From positions 11,131,002 through 11,195,001 of the forward strand of contig NC_061800.1 of NCBI RefSeq assembly GCF_021462225.1: a DNA stretch of 64,000 bases. Direction: 5' to 3'. The notes below the pieces were generated by a model. That model had not been told where the DNA came from and did no database searches. It saw only the letters and a program-made list of their open reading frames with translations. Positions within the stretch are counted from its first letter, which is position 1. Every line of letters begins with the position of its first letter. The position numbers and the translations under genes were made by a program. This document shows, piece after piece, positions 11,521-23,280 of the stretch. The stretch is from Girardinichthys multiradiatus. Its lineage: Eukaryota > Chordata > Actinopteri > Cyprinodontiformes > Goodeidae.

Positions 11521-12435
11521 ATGAATGTAACATATATCACTCTTGATGGCCATGTAGAGGTTGAAAAATACAGATATGTTTACTTTATTTTAATGTTTAC
11601 AAGTTATATTTTGATCCTGTCCAGCAATACTACAGTTGTTAGTATGATTGTGATTCACAAGAACCTCCATGAGCCTATGTATATTTTTATTGCTGCGTTG
11701 TTAATGAACTCCATGCTTTTCAGCACTGCGGTTTACCCAAAGCTTTTGATAGACTTTTTCTCTGAAAAACCTATTATATCTTTTCAGGTGTGTCTCTTCC
11801 AGAGTTTTTTATTTTATTCTTTATGTGGTTCTGAATTCTTGCTTCTGGCAGCCATGTCTTACGACAGATATGTGTCCATATGTAAACCTCTGCATTATCC
11901 AACCATTATGAGAAAAACTAAAGTAAGTATTTTCCTTGTCTTAGCTTGGTTTGTACCTGCTTGTCATATTATTGTCCTTGTCGTTGGATTTGCTCATTTA
12001 AAACTCTGTAGCTTTACTTTGAAAGGCATTTTTTGCAACAATTCAATGATTTATCTTTTCTGTGTGCCTTCAAGGGCACTGATGATATATGGCTCAGTTG
12101 TTCTAATTAATATTAGTCTTCTTCCAATGCTTTTCATACTATTTACCTACACAGTGATACTTATAGTAGCCAATAGAAGTTGTCAGGAAGTTAGGAAAAA
12201 AGCTGCACAAACGTGTTTGCCTCACCTGCTGGTTTTAATCAGCTACTCTTGTTTGCTTACTTATGACGTGATTATTGTTAGATTGGATTCTGATATTGCA
12301 AAGACTGTACGTTTTGTAATGACAATGCAAATAATAATGTATAATCCCCTTTTCAATCCAGTTATATATGGACTGAAAATGAATGAAATTTATAAACACC
12401 TGAGACGGTTGTTATTTCATGCTAGAGGAAAGTAA
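11521..12435 (+). CDS. Odorant receptor 1 (class A GPCR, teleost)
   Basis: An intact single-exon frame of 304 residues, the usual length for a fish odorant receptor. Receptors of this kind sit in the cilia of olfactory neurons and couple odour binding to a G protein. Seen in the protein: an N-terminal NVT glycosylation site, a LHEPMY segment after the first membrane helix (about 48-54), Cys91 before helix 3, the DRY signature in SYDRYVSICKP (115-117), KAAQTC before helix 6 (227-232), and PLFNPVIYGL in helix 7 (276-285). Seven hydrophobic segments are visible. The start is the first ATG in a fitting N-terminus just before the conserved TLDGHVEV segment. Its relative at 53581-54525 is on the opposite strand. 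Subfamily is uncertain. Confidence 0.95.
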   Translation: MNVTYITLDGHVEVEKYRYVYFILMFTSYILILSSNTTVVSMIVIHKNLHEPMYIFIAALLMNSMLFSTAVYPKLLIDFFSEKPIISFQVCLFQSFLFYSLCGSEFLLLAAMSYDRYVSICKPLHYPTIMRKTKVSIFLVLAWFVPACHIIVLVVGFAHLKLCSFTLKGIFCNNSMIYLFCVPSRALMIYGSVVLINISLLPMLFILFTYTVILIVANRSCQEVRKKAAQTCLPHLLVLISYSCLLTYDVIIVRLDSDIAKTVRFVMTMQIIMYNPLFNPVIYGLKMNEIYKHLRRLLFHARGK

Positions 12436-12821
12436 TTGTTTTCTTAAGCCTCTGTCATTTTTGCCTTTTCATGAATATATTTGGTTTAATTCCCACATAG
12501 TTTAATAATAATGAAAATGTCAGTCCATGGGGACAATACATTTAGAAAAAAACCTTTAGAAATTATAGGTAAACATTATCTTTTAAAGCTAGAATATTAA
12601 CAGTTCTATGTGTTTCACATTCATTTAACGTATCTGTGGAAAAATAATAATTTTATTAGATTTTTTTATGTTTTAATTCAATCCCTGTATAATTTGTTAT
12701 GACACAAAATGCCACTCTTAAAATTAATGAAATTTTTTAACATCTCAAACAGTTGTTCTTTAAAGCTATTCTGTCATTTGTACTTTTATTTTTTTATTTT
12801 TTTATTTTAAATACATTTCAA
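12436..12821. other. AT-rich 3' flank of odorant receptor 1
   Basis: Strongly AT-rich with T tracts near 12785-12810. It may hold the receptor 3' UTR, but no clear polyadenylation site was singled out. No other feature is seen. Confidence 0.4.
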
Positions 12822-13177
12822 AATGGGGCTGCACGGTGGCGTAGTTGGTAGCACTGTTGCCTTGCAGCAAGAAGGTCCTGGGTTCAATTCCCGTCCAGGG
12901 GTCTTTAGTTTGCATGTTCTCCCCGTGCATGCGTGGGTTCTCACCGGGTACTCTGGCTTCCTCCCACAGTCCAAAGACATGCCTGTTAGGTTAATTGGTC
13001 TCTCTAAATTGCCCTTAAGTGTATGAATGAGTGTGTGCATGGTTGTTTGTGTGTTGCCCTGCGATGGACTGGCGATTTGTCCAGGGTGTACCCCGCCTCT
13101 CGCCCATAGACTGCTGGAGATAGGCACCAGCTTCCCCACGACCCACTATGGAATAAGTGGTAGAAAATGACTGACTG
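12822..13177 (+). repeat. Dispersed teleost repeat with tRNA-like head, copy 2
   Basis: The most complete of the three copies. It starts GGGGCTGCACGGTGGCGTAG, has the GGTTCAATTCCCGTCC B-box-like segment, the TCCTCCCACAGTCCAAAGACA and GATGGACTGGCGA landmarks, and ends GGTAGAAAATGACTGACTGA. The same order is found at 408-712 and, inverted, at 14925-15288. Confidence 0.72.
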
Positions 13178-14005
13178 ACATTTCAAAATGTTGCACATAT
13201 TTACATATTAATGCCTACGCTTGGTGGGATCTTATTTCCCAATGTTTAGGTTTAAAAATTGTGGTCAACAACATCAATATCAGTCACTTTGTATCAAAGT
13301 GTTTTGAAAAATTTTATTGTAAAACCTTTTTCAAAGAGAGTTTGTTTTTATGTTTTTTGCCACTCCTTAACATCTTTTACATTTTTTATATTACCACCAC
13401 AAACCTCTAACTCTGTATTTTAATGAGATTTAGTGTGGTATACCAGCACAAATTAGTGCATGATTGGAAACAAGAAGTTACTGCTTTTCAGGATGTTTTT
13501 CCAAAAACCCTCCCCACCAGAGATGGTGTACTTTTCTATTCCGTTCTAGCAATTGGTCTCATTTAATAAGATATATTGCTCTCTTATCAGTCTCAAATAT
13601 ACCATAAAATTCATATGACGGTGTATATTGTTTAAACACTTCTTAAACATAAGTGACAAATCTATAATGAAAAGATATGTATTCTTAAAATCCCAATATT
13701 GACACCTTAATTAATCATAACTATTTGCTAAACAAAGATCTTAGTAATCTAAGAAAAATATATAGAAAATATATAGTAAAGCAACAAGACTGAATATAAA
13801 CAGGAAATCCATTTGCACATGATTTAGAATTCAATGAACTCAAGTGAGCCCTTTTGTCTTGACCACACCTTTAACTGCAACCAGAACTACTAAAATGCGG
13901 AATCCACACTATAGTCCAAAAATCAGACAAAAATAAACTTCTTTGGAACTGATTAACAAGAACAGATTGGAAGATTAGAACAAAAACAACTGCACAAACC
14001 AATCA
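13178..14005. other. No recognisable feature
   Basis: AT-rich intergenic sequence. No open frame with motifs, terminal repeats or RNA genes were seen. Confidence 0.4.
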
Positions 14006-14347
14006 TTAAAGCTGCAGTAGGTATCTTTGGTAAAAGAAAATATATATATATATATTTTTTACATATTTGTAAAAAGTGTCAATATGTCCTGACAGTAGAA
14101 TATGATGCACATTATCTGTGACAAAAATAAATGAAGCTCCTCTGGTCCTACAGCAATTTGCAGAAATACACTGCTCCCAGTCAGAAACAACCAATCAGAG
14201 CCAAGAGGAACGTCTTAGTGGTGTCAATTACGCTCACTGATTTTCACAGATAATCTGTCTCATATACTACTCTAAGAACATAGTAACACTTTTACAAATA
14301 TGTAAATAATATATTTTTTTTACAAAAGTTGCTAACTGCAGCTTTAA
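14006..14347. mobile_element. TTAA-bounded MITE, about 340 bp
   Basis: Both ends read TTAAAGCTGCAGT going inward and then stay inverted copies of each other for roughly 65 bases, including a TACATATTTGTAAAA block. TTAA lies at each end (14006-14009 and 14344-14347), as expected for piggyBac-type target sites, although the family is not proven. The middle is noncoding, so it would need a transposase from elsewhere. The left arm holds a short TA repeat near 14041. Confidence 0.75.
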
Positions 14348-14924
14348 CAAGTGATTGCAATTAGGCTCCTCACTTGGTTGTTTATTTCTGTCTTTCAGCC
14401 CAACCCTCTCATACATCTCAGACACCAGCACACAGAAATCAGCCCATTTTTCTTGTCATGACCACTTACCTCTCCTCCTCAGTGTCGTCTTGGAATCCGC
14501 TCTGAAGCCTGGAAGAAACATTTACTTTTCTCATTGTTTCAATAAACCTTTTAAACCATCTTCATTTGTTCTATTTTGTGCAGGCTTTGCCTTTAAGCTG
14601 TCGCTAGTAGGTTTATCCCTTCACCCGCACTTTCTACATTTTTGTTTTATCAACAGACCCTTTAGAATATTTAAGTGCATGTGTCATGGTTTTGGTATTT
14701 AGAACCTGGTGTGAGCAACAACTATGAATGTTGGTTACGTACTGTAACCCCAGATTCTATGAGTACAGGCACCTTCCCCTTCAGGAGAAGCAACAGCAGC
14801 TAGTACATTTTTTCCCCGTGTCAGGATCTGTATGTTAGGTTTGTGTTTGTTCACCGTCTCAGCTCTGCCAGGTGCTTTTCTGTTCCTTTCTGGTGTTGTG
14901 ATTATGAATATAATATTTAATAGT

Positions 14925-15288
14925 CAATCAGTCTGTCATTTTCTATACCACTTATTCCATAGTGGGTTACGGGGAAGCTGGTGCCTATCTCCAGCAGTCT
15001 ATGGGCAAGAGGCAGGGTACACCCTGGACAGGTCGCCAGTCCATCGCAGGGCAACACACAAACAACCATGCACACACTCATTCACACACCTACAGGCAAT
15101 TTAGAGTGACCAATTAACCTAACAGGCATGTCTTTGGACTGTGGGAGGAAGCCGGAGTACCCGGAGAGAACCCACGCATACACAGGGAGAACATGCAAAC
15201 TCCATGCAGAAAGACCCCCGGCCGGGAATCGAACCCAGGACATTCTTGCTGCAAGGTAACAGTGCTACCAACTGTGCCACCATGCAAT
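14925..15288 (-). repeat. Dispersed teleost repeat with tRNA-like head, copy 3
   Basis: Inverted copy of the repeat at 12822-13177. Reading leftward on the minus strand it begins at the GTGGCACAGTTGGTAGCACTGT head near 15285 and ends at the TAGAAAATGACAGACTGA tail near 14925. Confidence 0.72.
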
Positions 15289-17160
15289 ATTTAATATTAA
15301 TACTTTAATATTTTATTAAATAATATTTCGGTTTGCTAAGGGTGGTCTTGTGAATACCAGCCCAATAAGGCAGTGGTATCAGGATAAAAGTTAAAGGGAT
15401 GAGCCAAGCTCTGGCAACAGCAAAACTCTGTACACACAAAAAATGAATTCACATTATTGCTTAAAATACAAGAATTTATTAACAAAATTCAGTCAACTCC
15501 AAGTCAAACATATTTCAGTCAACAAACACTTTACTATGCCAAGACAACCAAACTAAACTACCAAACAAAATGAAAGAATAAGGAGACCAATGGGTTTTGT
15601 ACAATATAAATAAGTGAATCAAAGATAGTTGAAAACCATGACCGAAAGAGTGATGCAATATTACCATGTTTGAGAACCAAGGATTATCTTGAAGAATCTG
15701 GGAATGAAGTTAAGTTAGTCTTTGAACTGACTTAGGCAATAATTGGTATACCTTCAAACAACTATTCACAATACAAGATCAGATAAAACATTATTAATAA
15801 AATAATATTTTAAAGAATGGTTTGCTGAATAAAACCAACCTTCTGGATGACAAATTCTCAACAGTGTTTAAATAGCTGCCTTTATTTATCAAAATAATAT
15901 TTAAATAAATATTATTAAGGAGATAGTAAAATTATATTTAAAGAAATATTATCTTGGATAAGAACCAAATCTTTCTGGAGAAATTAATGGTGTTTAATTA
16001 GCCGCCATTATTTATTGAAATAATATTTATGGAAACATTATTAAGGAAATATTAAAATAATATTTAAGGAAATATTTTGAATAAGATCCAAACCTTTCTG
16101 GATAAAAACGTCTTAAAATAATATAAAATAATATTTAGGGAAATATTTCCTAGATTGAGAACTGACAACCGATTTGGGTAAATGATCTTGAGCTGATGAG
16201 CTGATATGTTCTTAGCTGTTAGCAGTTGGGGCTAACAAAGGAAACTTATAGCTTATCATCAGAATCAAACACACACCTTTAAAATACCACTAATAAAAAG
16301 TAAAAATGCATAAGCGTGGACGGCGCTTTATAGCCGATCTTATGTGTTTAAAAATCACCCTTTAAATAACGTTTGTCTTAACTTTAAAAACACAAACAGA
16401 ACACAAACTGAGCACATGTGCTTAACATCTTATCTGTTAGCACTAAGATAGCTGAGTTTTCAATACAAACAAAAGCAAATGTCATAAAACAAACCTTGTT
16501 TAGATTAATTCATTCTAAACTACTTCTCTCTGCCCAAAACACTACCTCTTACGTGAACCGTGCTGAGGAAAGGTTGTCGGGGGCAATGAAGTTGAGGAAA
16601 GCATCCAGGGTGAACAAAGGGTTGACTTGCAGCTAACCTCCGTAGCAGTTAGGGGGCTCGTTCTGCCAGGCTAGCTGAACTGCACGGTACTTCTGTAACC
16701 ACGGTGATGCGGTCCCGTTGTCCTTCCTTCAGACCGGGAAAAACTGCTCCACCCGGTGTTGTAGAGACAGGGTCTCTGCTGGGAACGCTCTGGAAAACAG
16801 TTTGCTTCTGTAGACCTCAGAAAGAAAAGTCAAGCTACGCTTGTACCTTAATTAGCCCATTCATGAATGAATACCGGATACACAAACAACAATTCATTCC
16901 TACTTACCTTGCATGTGATCGCGTGATTGTATGACACTCTTGAGAACCTGTTTGAAGAGTTATGTCTGTTCCCGTCCTCCTGCTTGCATTTTCGTCCTGC
17001 TTCACCTCAAAATATGAAACCCCGCTAGAAGGGGCATTTCCCGTAGAGAACCGATATTCACTGGAATATATCTTCGATGCTGGGTGGGACACGAGCCTGT
17101 CCATGAACACCACGGCACGACAGATAAATGCATGTCTGCTCTCAGAGCACTACTAAGAGT
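15289..17160. other. AT-rich region, no gene assigned
   Basis: From 15290 to 16150 the DNA is dominated by AATATTT-type words, which makes low-complexity self-similarity but no clear tandem unit. From 16560 to 17130 the GC content rises, yet the short open frames lack motifs. This could be an old LTR or element end next to the DIRS fragment, but I cannot show boundaries. Confidence 0.3.
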
Positions 17161-17655
17161 GGCATAGATCTGAAGGATGCTTATTTTCACATCTCCATCG
17201 TCCCGAAACACCGCAAATATCTACGTTTCGCCTTTCAGGGGATCTCATATCAGTACAATCACCTGCTGTTTGGTTACTATCTCGTCCTACGCACGTTCTC
17301 CAAATGTGTGGAGACGGCGTTACAGCCGCTGCACTTGGCAGGGATGAGAATCCTCTTTTATCTGGACGACCTGCTTTTGCTGGCTCAGACCAGAGAGGAA
17401 GCGGCAGTGCAGACGAGAGCACTGGCCGCACATCTGAGAGTCCTGGGGTTTTCCATAAACTGGCAAAAAAGTTTTGTTTCACCATCCCGGATTATAGTGT
17501 ATCTGGAGGTGAAGTTAAACTCAGCCACAATAAGAGCCCATCTCTCTCAGCCGAGAGCAGACGCACTGTCAGAGCTTCTCCTCCATGTCAAACCTTACAG
17601 CTTAATGAGGGCTCTGTCACTTATGCAGTTGCTAGGAATGTCAGTGGCTCATATA

Positions 17656-19284
17656 CAGTGCCTTGCGAAAGTACTTGGCCCCCTTGAATTGGTCAACCTC
17701 TTGCCACATTTCAGGCTTCAAATATAAGGATATAAAATTCAGATTTTTTGTGAAGAATCAACAACAAGTGGGACACAATCGTGAAGTGGAATGAAATTTA
17801 TTGGAGGTGTCAAACTTGTTTAACAAATAAAAAACTGAAAAGTGGGGCGTACAATATTATTCGGCCCCTTTACTTTCAGTGGAGCAAACTCACTCCGGAA
17901 GTTCAGTGAGGATCTCTGAATGATCCAATGTTGTCCCAAATGACTGATGATGATAAATAGAATCCACCTGTGTGTAATCAAGTCTCCGTATAAATGCACC
18001 TGCTCTGTGATAGTCTCAGGGTTCTGTTCAAAGCGCAGAGAGCATCATGAAGACCAAGGAACACACCAGGCAGGTCCGAGATACTGTTGTGGAGAATTTT
18101 AAAGCCGGATTTGGATACAAAAAGATTTCCCAAGCTTTAAATATCCCAAGGAGCACTGTGCAAGCACTTATATTGAAATGGAAGGAGTATCAGACCACTG
18201 CAAATCTACCAAGACCCAGCCGTCCCTCTAAACTTTCATCTAGGACAAGGAGAAGACTGATCAGAGATGCAGCCAAGAGGCCCATGATCACTCTGGATGA
18301 ACTGCAGAGATCTACAGCTGAGGGAGAGTCTGTCCATAGGACAACAATCAGTCGTACACTGCACTGCACAAATCTGGCCTTTATGGAAGAGTGGCAAGAA
18401 GAAAGCCATTTATCAAAAATATCCATAAAAAGTCTCGTTTAAAGTTTGCCACAAGCCACATGGGAGAAACACCAAACATGTGGAAGAAGGTGCTTTGGTC
18501 AGATGAAACCAAAATCGAACTCTTTGGCCACAATGCAAAATGATATGTTTAGCGTAAAAGTAACACAGCTCATCACCCTGAACACACCATCCCCACTGTC
18601 AAACATGGTGGTGGCAGCATCACGGTTTGGGCCTGCTTTTCGTCAGCAGGGACAGGGAAGATGGTCAAAATTGATGGGAAGATGGATGGAGCCAAATACA
18701 GGACCATTCTGGAAGAAAACCTGTTGGAGTCTGCAAGAGACCTGAGACTGGGACGGAGATTTATCTTCCAACAAGACAATGATCCAAAACATAAAGCCAA
18801 ATCTACAATGGAATGGTTCACAAATAAACGTATCCAGGTGTTGGAATGGCCAAGTCAAAGTCCAGACCTGAATCCAATTGAGAATCTGTGGAAAGAGCTG
18901 AAGACTGCTGTTGACAAACGCTCTTCTTCCAACCTCACTGAGCTCGAGCTGTTTTGCAAGGAAGAATGAGCAAGAATTTGAGTCTCTCGATGTGCAAAAC
19001 TGATAGAGACATACCCCAAGTGACTTGCAGCTGTAATTGCAGCAATTGGTGCTACAAAGTATTATTGCAAGGGGGCTGAATAATATTGCACGCCCCACTT
19101 TTCAGTTTTTTATTTGTTAAAACAGTTTGACACATCCAATAAATTTAATTCCACTTCACGATTGTGTCCCACTTGTTGTTGATTCTTCACAAAAAATTCG
19201 AATTTTATATATTTATGTTTGAAGACTTAAATGTGGCAAGAGGTTGAAAAGTTCAAGGGGGCCGAGTACTTTCACAAGGCACTG
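17656..19284 (+). mobile_element. Tc1-like DNA transposon B, near full length, nested in DIRS
   Basis: The ends are inverted copies: CAGTGCCTTGCGAAAGTACT at left and AGTACTTTCACAAGGCACTG at right. TA flanks both sides (17654-17655 and 19285-19286), the standard Tc1/mariner target duplication. The interrupted host is a DIRS element, so the Tc1 insertion is younger than that element. The 1629-bp length fits an autonomous Tc1-like element, but the transposase is broken. A deleted sister copy lies at 7876-9087. Confidence 0.93.
18047..19060 (+). pseudogene. Tc1-like transposase with intact DDE landmarks but broken frame
   Basis: The N-terminus (MKTKEHTRQVRD), both helix-turn-helix regions and the GRPSKLSS-type linker are present. 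The frame shifts near 18360 at a short CACTG duplication. In the shifted frame follow LWSDETK (first Asp), FQQDNDPKH (second Asp) and NPIENLW (final Glu), so all three catalytic positions are visible. There are stops at about 18541 and 18550 and again near 18967, so no complete enzyme can be made. The gene spans most of the element, as is usual for the family. Confidence 0.9.
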
Positions 19285-19871
19285 TAGTTGTTCCATATGA
19301 GATGCCTTCAGAGATGGTTCACCCGCCTGCACATAGATCTGGTGTGCCAGAAAAGGCGAATGATTTCAGTTCCTCATTTAGTGGGGCCCGACCTCCCCCA
19401 CTGGGGAAATCCCCACATCATATCAGAGGGAGATCCCCTCAGTGGACCTAAGTCAGACATCTCAGTGTTTACAGACACATCCCTGTCGGGATGGGGAGGA
19501 ACATGTCAGTCTCTGGCTGTGGGAGCACAGTGTTCAGACCACATGTCTCTCCACATAAACGTGCTGCAGCTTCTCACAATGTGGAACCTGACACAGCACT
19601 TCGCTCCTCTGCTGCGGTATCAGCATGTTTTGATCCACACAGACAACAGAGTGGCTGCAGCCAACATAAATCACCAGGGAGGTGCATTTAGCTCAGCTGC
19701 CAAACATTGCCAGGCAGCTGCTGTGCTGGGTGGGCACAAACCTCCTCTTCATCAGAACAGTGTGTATCCCCGGCAGCCTAAACAGAGGAGTGGACATCAT
19801 GTCCAGAGGTGGTCCTAGTCATGGGGACTAGAGTCTCCATCCCGAGCTGATTTCTCAGATCTGAAGCACAT

Positions 19872-20390
19872 TCAGTAGAGCAGCAGTTTGTATACAGCAG
19901 TTTGTATAACTTTAGGCAGACCAAAAGTTGAGAAAAACTTGAGTAGAGCCTTAGTTTTGGTGGGTGCTGTGAATTTCCTAAGTGGTATGGCTTCAGGAAA
20001 ATGAGTAGCAGCAGACATGACTGTTAAGAGAAACTGATTACCAATTTTTGTTTTGGGCAGAGGACCCACACAATCTACCAAAATACGCTCAAAAGGCTCA
20101 CTAACTGCAGGAATGGGCTTAAGGGGAATAGGTCGTATTCTCTAGAACCTGGTTTGTTGCCAGGTTATACAGAACCAACATCTTTCTTCAGCCCCGGCCA
20201 AAAATGCTGCAGAATGCAGTGAAAGGTTTTAGTAATTCCTAAATGACCTGACCATCGGTGTTCATGTGCCAGCGGCAGTATTTGTTCCCGGCAATCTTTA
20301 GGAATGACTATTTGACGTACCAACCCCCAATCCTACTCAATACCCTCCTGTCGCAAAGCAGCCCTTGAGATCCATTTCCTCATGAGTAAC
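19872..20390 (-). pseudogene. Ty3/Gypsy integrase fragment
   Basis: Minus-strand frames give the integrase zinc-binding region (LAHEHRWSGHLGITKT), then, after stops, the catalytic-core segment VDCVGPLPKTKIGNQFLL with its first Asp and the FPEAIPLRKFTAPTKTKALLKFFSTFGLPKVIQT segment. Integrase inserts retrotransposon DNA into chromosomes. Only part of the gene remains. Its upstream side ends exactly at the LTR of ERV-1, which suggests that ERV-1 inserted into this older Gypsy copy. Confidence 0.75.
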
Positions 20391-20839
20391 TGTCGAAGCC
20401 GTCTCTGTTTCCCCGGGTCCGTTGATTTGGGCACAGGTTTCAAAAGAGTGAAATAAACACAAAGTACAATCAGCTTATGTTCGCCTCTGCGCAGAGTGAG
20501 AGATGATGCCCCAGCCAATACCTGCGAGCAACACTCTGCCCTCTCTCTGGTTCCAGCTTGTTTTATTAGGTCTCCAGGGTGTGTTCACATTTCCTTTTTT
20601 ACATATATATCACTCAGTTGTATAGCATAACAGTTCCTTATGTCCAAATAAGGAGTGCTTCTTGTTATTACTTCCAGCAGCCTCATCTTATCTCCTTCAC
20701 ACCCTCCGCTGCACCCCCCTGTCCTTCACCAATTTATGACCTTGCACTCTCTATCCACTAGTCCCCTGTACTTCACCAGTTTATGACCTCTATCTGCACA
20801 TTCCATGTTACACACATAGATAGTTTATATTCTACAACA
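20391..20839 (-). promoter_or_regulatory. ERV-1 3' LTR
   Basis: On the minus strand it starts TGTTGTAGAA and ends GCTTCGACA, giving the TG...CA ends of a retroviral LTR of 449 bases. Immediately upstream on that strand is a purine run, AAAAGGGGG, fitting the polypurine tract that primes plus-strand DNA. An AATAAA lies inside (near 20565), as expected for the polyadenylation signal. A related LTR lies at 38818 in the same orientation. LTRs carry promoter and polyadenylation functions. Confidence 0.8.
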
Positions 20840-20981
20840 CCCCCTTTTGAACTCTCATAAGAGTTCACACCCTAAGATGTCCTTTAACCAAGTACTTCTA
20901 AGAATAAGTAGAAATAAGTAGAAATATTACTGTACCACCTGTAAAACGAGAAAATCATTAAGAAAACATGCATCCATCTTA

Positions 20982-23027
20982 TTATGCTTCCATGAATTCA
21001 CACTTTGAGTCCTCATCCTGGTTATGGTCAATGTGCAACAGTGGCATCGTTGTCTTTGAACCCCTCCCCTCAATTGTGGAGGTGATAAGGCGCACCATCA
21101 GAGAACGAATGCATGGTACACAACAACATCCACAAGTCACCATTATAGCTACAAATACTGCAATAGAAATCATCAAGGACATTATCAAACCCTTCCAGTG
21201 TCCAAACATGACTGTCATCCACTCCTCCAGGGGATTATCAATTCCAGAATGTTCATGCATGGTGGCGGAGAGGGTCTTAAGTTCCTCTAAAGCCTTTGAC
21301 ACTGAACCATGCGGTGCAGTGTTATTGGGAATAAAAGTACAACACACATCTCCAAACATGGCACACACACACACTTTTTTTCAGCTAACAACATATCCAA
21401 TGCCATCCTATTTTGAACTGCCATGAGGGAAGTTGGGGCCAATTGTTCATATAAACCTTCTACAGCGTCTCGAGTTAGATTGGCCAGACGCAAAACATTA
21501 TAATGAAAATAATTAACGCGGTCTACATTTTTGTTGGCCGTTACTGGGAACAAGGCAGCTATAATAGGGATGTTTTCAAATCCAGCTGATATTTGGTCCG
21601 CAAGGTTATACTCATTCGGGACTCCTCGCGGAACTCCAATTGCATCTATATAGGTGGGGGAACCCTGACTCAAGTCAAAAGTGGTTGGAGCGCTTCTTTT
21701 CATAATATGTCTTCTCCTCCTACGAGTGAGTGCCAGTGCCTTATTTTGTTGATATGTCACAGAGGTAATATTAGGGCCAATTAAAATCAACAGGGCCTGC
21801 AATCTGACCACTGCACATACTCCTATGGTGTTATTTGGTATATTAGTGAGAAGTCTATATCCTCCGCAGTAGTAATATAATCCTGATCGTGCCCAAAGTC
21901 CTATCACTTTCCCAGATGTGGTGGTATTACACCAGTCCGAGGGAATTTGTCCTACATTCACCTTTGGGGTGTTTGAGGTGAAATTGAAACAAGAATATGT
22001 CCCATTCAGCCTCTGGGGAGTGAATGGTCCTGTCTTGGTACTGTTTGGGATGGGTGGAAAGATGCTAGCTAGCGTGGTACAGTTGGCTGGGGTGGCTTCT
22101 TTAGTTAGTTGTAACATGCAGCTGTACCCCCAAGCATCTTCTGGATATAAAGGGGCTGGGTCAGTGGTTAAGTGTGGCCTTGCAGATGCACATGCAATGC
22201 AATCAGACCTACTTTGTTCCTTCGCAGTTTAGGCCATCCACTGCAACCAAAGATGATCCTCTGCATAACCTGTGGCCATCTGTATTATGTCTAAAGGTTG
22301 TAAGGTGGAGTAGTCTACTTTTATTACCCCTCCTTGTGGGACCAGTGGTTCTGGGACAGCAGGAGCCCTGGAGGCCTGCACCTGATAAGTTTCTTTATTT
22401 AAATTAACTTTTATTATTGCCTATGAAATAAATTACCGTACCCCCAGAATGCGATTGTGCATGTAAGCCGCGCGACAATGACTTCATGGACAAAAGTAAA
22501 GGATTCACCCCCCCGGGTGTGTTATGGGTCAACGCATTTCTTACTAGACTAATTTATTTGGCTGTATCCTGATATCCATATGTGTAAGTGGGAATCCACC
22601 TGTCAGTATAGGCCAACACATGTTCCCAACCATCACACAAACTATGACAATGCATGAAAGAGCACACAGGTCGCCCCTTAGCGCAATCAGCCTGTATTAT
22701 GGGGCTACCACATAAATACACATCATATCCCCTCCAGGCCGTCGGATTTTGCCCGCAATCTATGACTTCACACAGGTCAAACTGAAAAGTGGTAGTTGCC
22801 CCTAACATGTAATTTAGTTCTAATCCCCCACAATATTCAACGCATACGTCCTTGGATGGAGTTACCCTAGACCTTTTGGACACCTTTCCGGATTGGTTTT
22901 CAGAACATGTCTGGAATGGAAGTTCACAAAAATACTATAGAATAAACGTAACAATGAATACTGAGAGCAACACTCCACCTATGACGAAACTCCTAGAGAG
23001 TCTAGTTCCCTTGCTTTGGGTACTCAT
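20982..23027 (-). pseudogene. ERV-1 env remnant
   Basis: From the ATG at 23027 a short Ser/Arg-rich start leads into a hydrophobic signal segment, then a TAG at about 22936. Downstream, in several frames, are a Cys-rich surface subunit, a CIAC motif near 22195 that fits the CXXC isomerase-like motif, a basic cleavage cluster RRRRRHIMKR (about 21700), an ectodomain, a CX6CC motif near 21335, and a membrane span followed by a Cys-rich GCCCVPCIR cytoplasmic border. Other stops occur at 22554 and in 22250-22550, and a frame break lies in a CA/T run at 21362-21385. Env mediates entry in live viruses; this copy cannot encode a whole protein. Confidence 0.85.
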
Positions 23028-23280
23028 TTTTCTTAAAACTTATGAAACTTAAAGCATAAACATATAAAGTCAAATCATAACCTGAAAAAGATACAAAAAA
23101 ATCAAAATGTAGTATAAAATATAAACTGTCGCCGAACAGTGTCTTCTGGGGTGGGAGGGAAGCTCTACCACTCCTAGTGAGAGGGAAACTCAATCACTTC
23201 CGCCTCTTCTTCTGCTGTTCTTCTTCTGTCTTCAGCTCTCTGGGCAGACTGACCCTGGGCTAATTTCTCTCACCTGGGGA

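Larger units (their letters stand above)
17161..19865 (+). mobile_element. DIRS-like retroelement fragment, split by a Tc1-like insertion
   Basis: Left part, 17161-17655: reverse transcriptase with DLKDAYFHI, then FYLDDLLLLAQ (catalytic YLDD) and a C-terminal segment ending RALSLMQLLGMS. Right part, 19287-19818: RNase H with VFTDTSLSGWGGTCQ, the LLTMWNLTQHF helix and IHTDNRVAAANIN. This RT-RNase H order and wording is typical of DIRS elements, which use a tyrosine recombinase rather than a DDE integrase. The recombinase is not seen here. The two halves join in sense once the Tc1 element at 17656-19284 is set aside. Small frame changes indicate it is no longer active. Confidence 0.82.

Noticed and set aside
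16418..17156. Short plus-strand frames before the DIRS fragment as a host exon
   Set aside because: No motif, poor frame continuity and no convincing splice borders.
18643..19098. 151-codon minus-strand frame
   Set aside because: It is the antisense shadow of the Tc1-like transposase.
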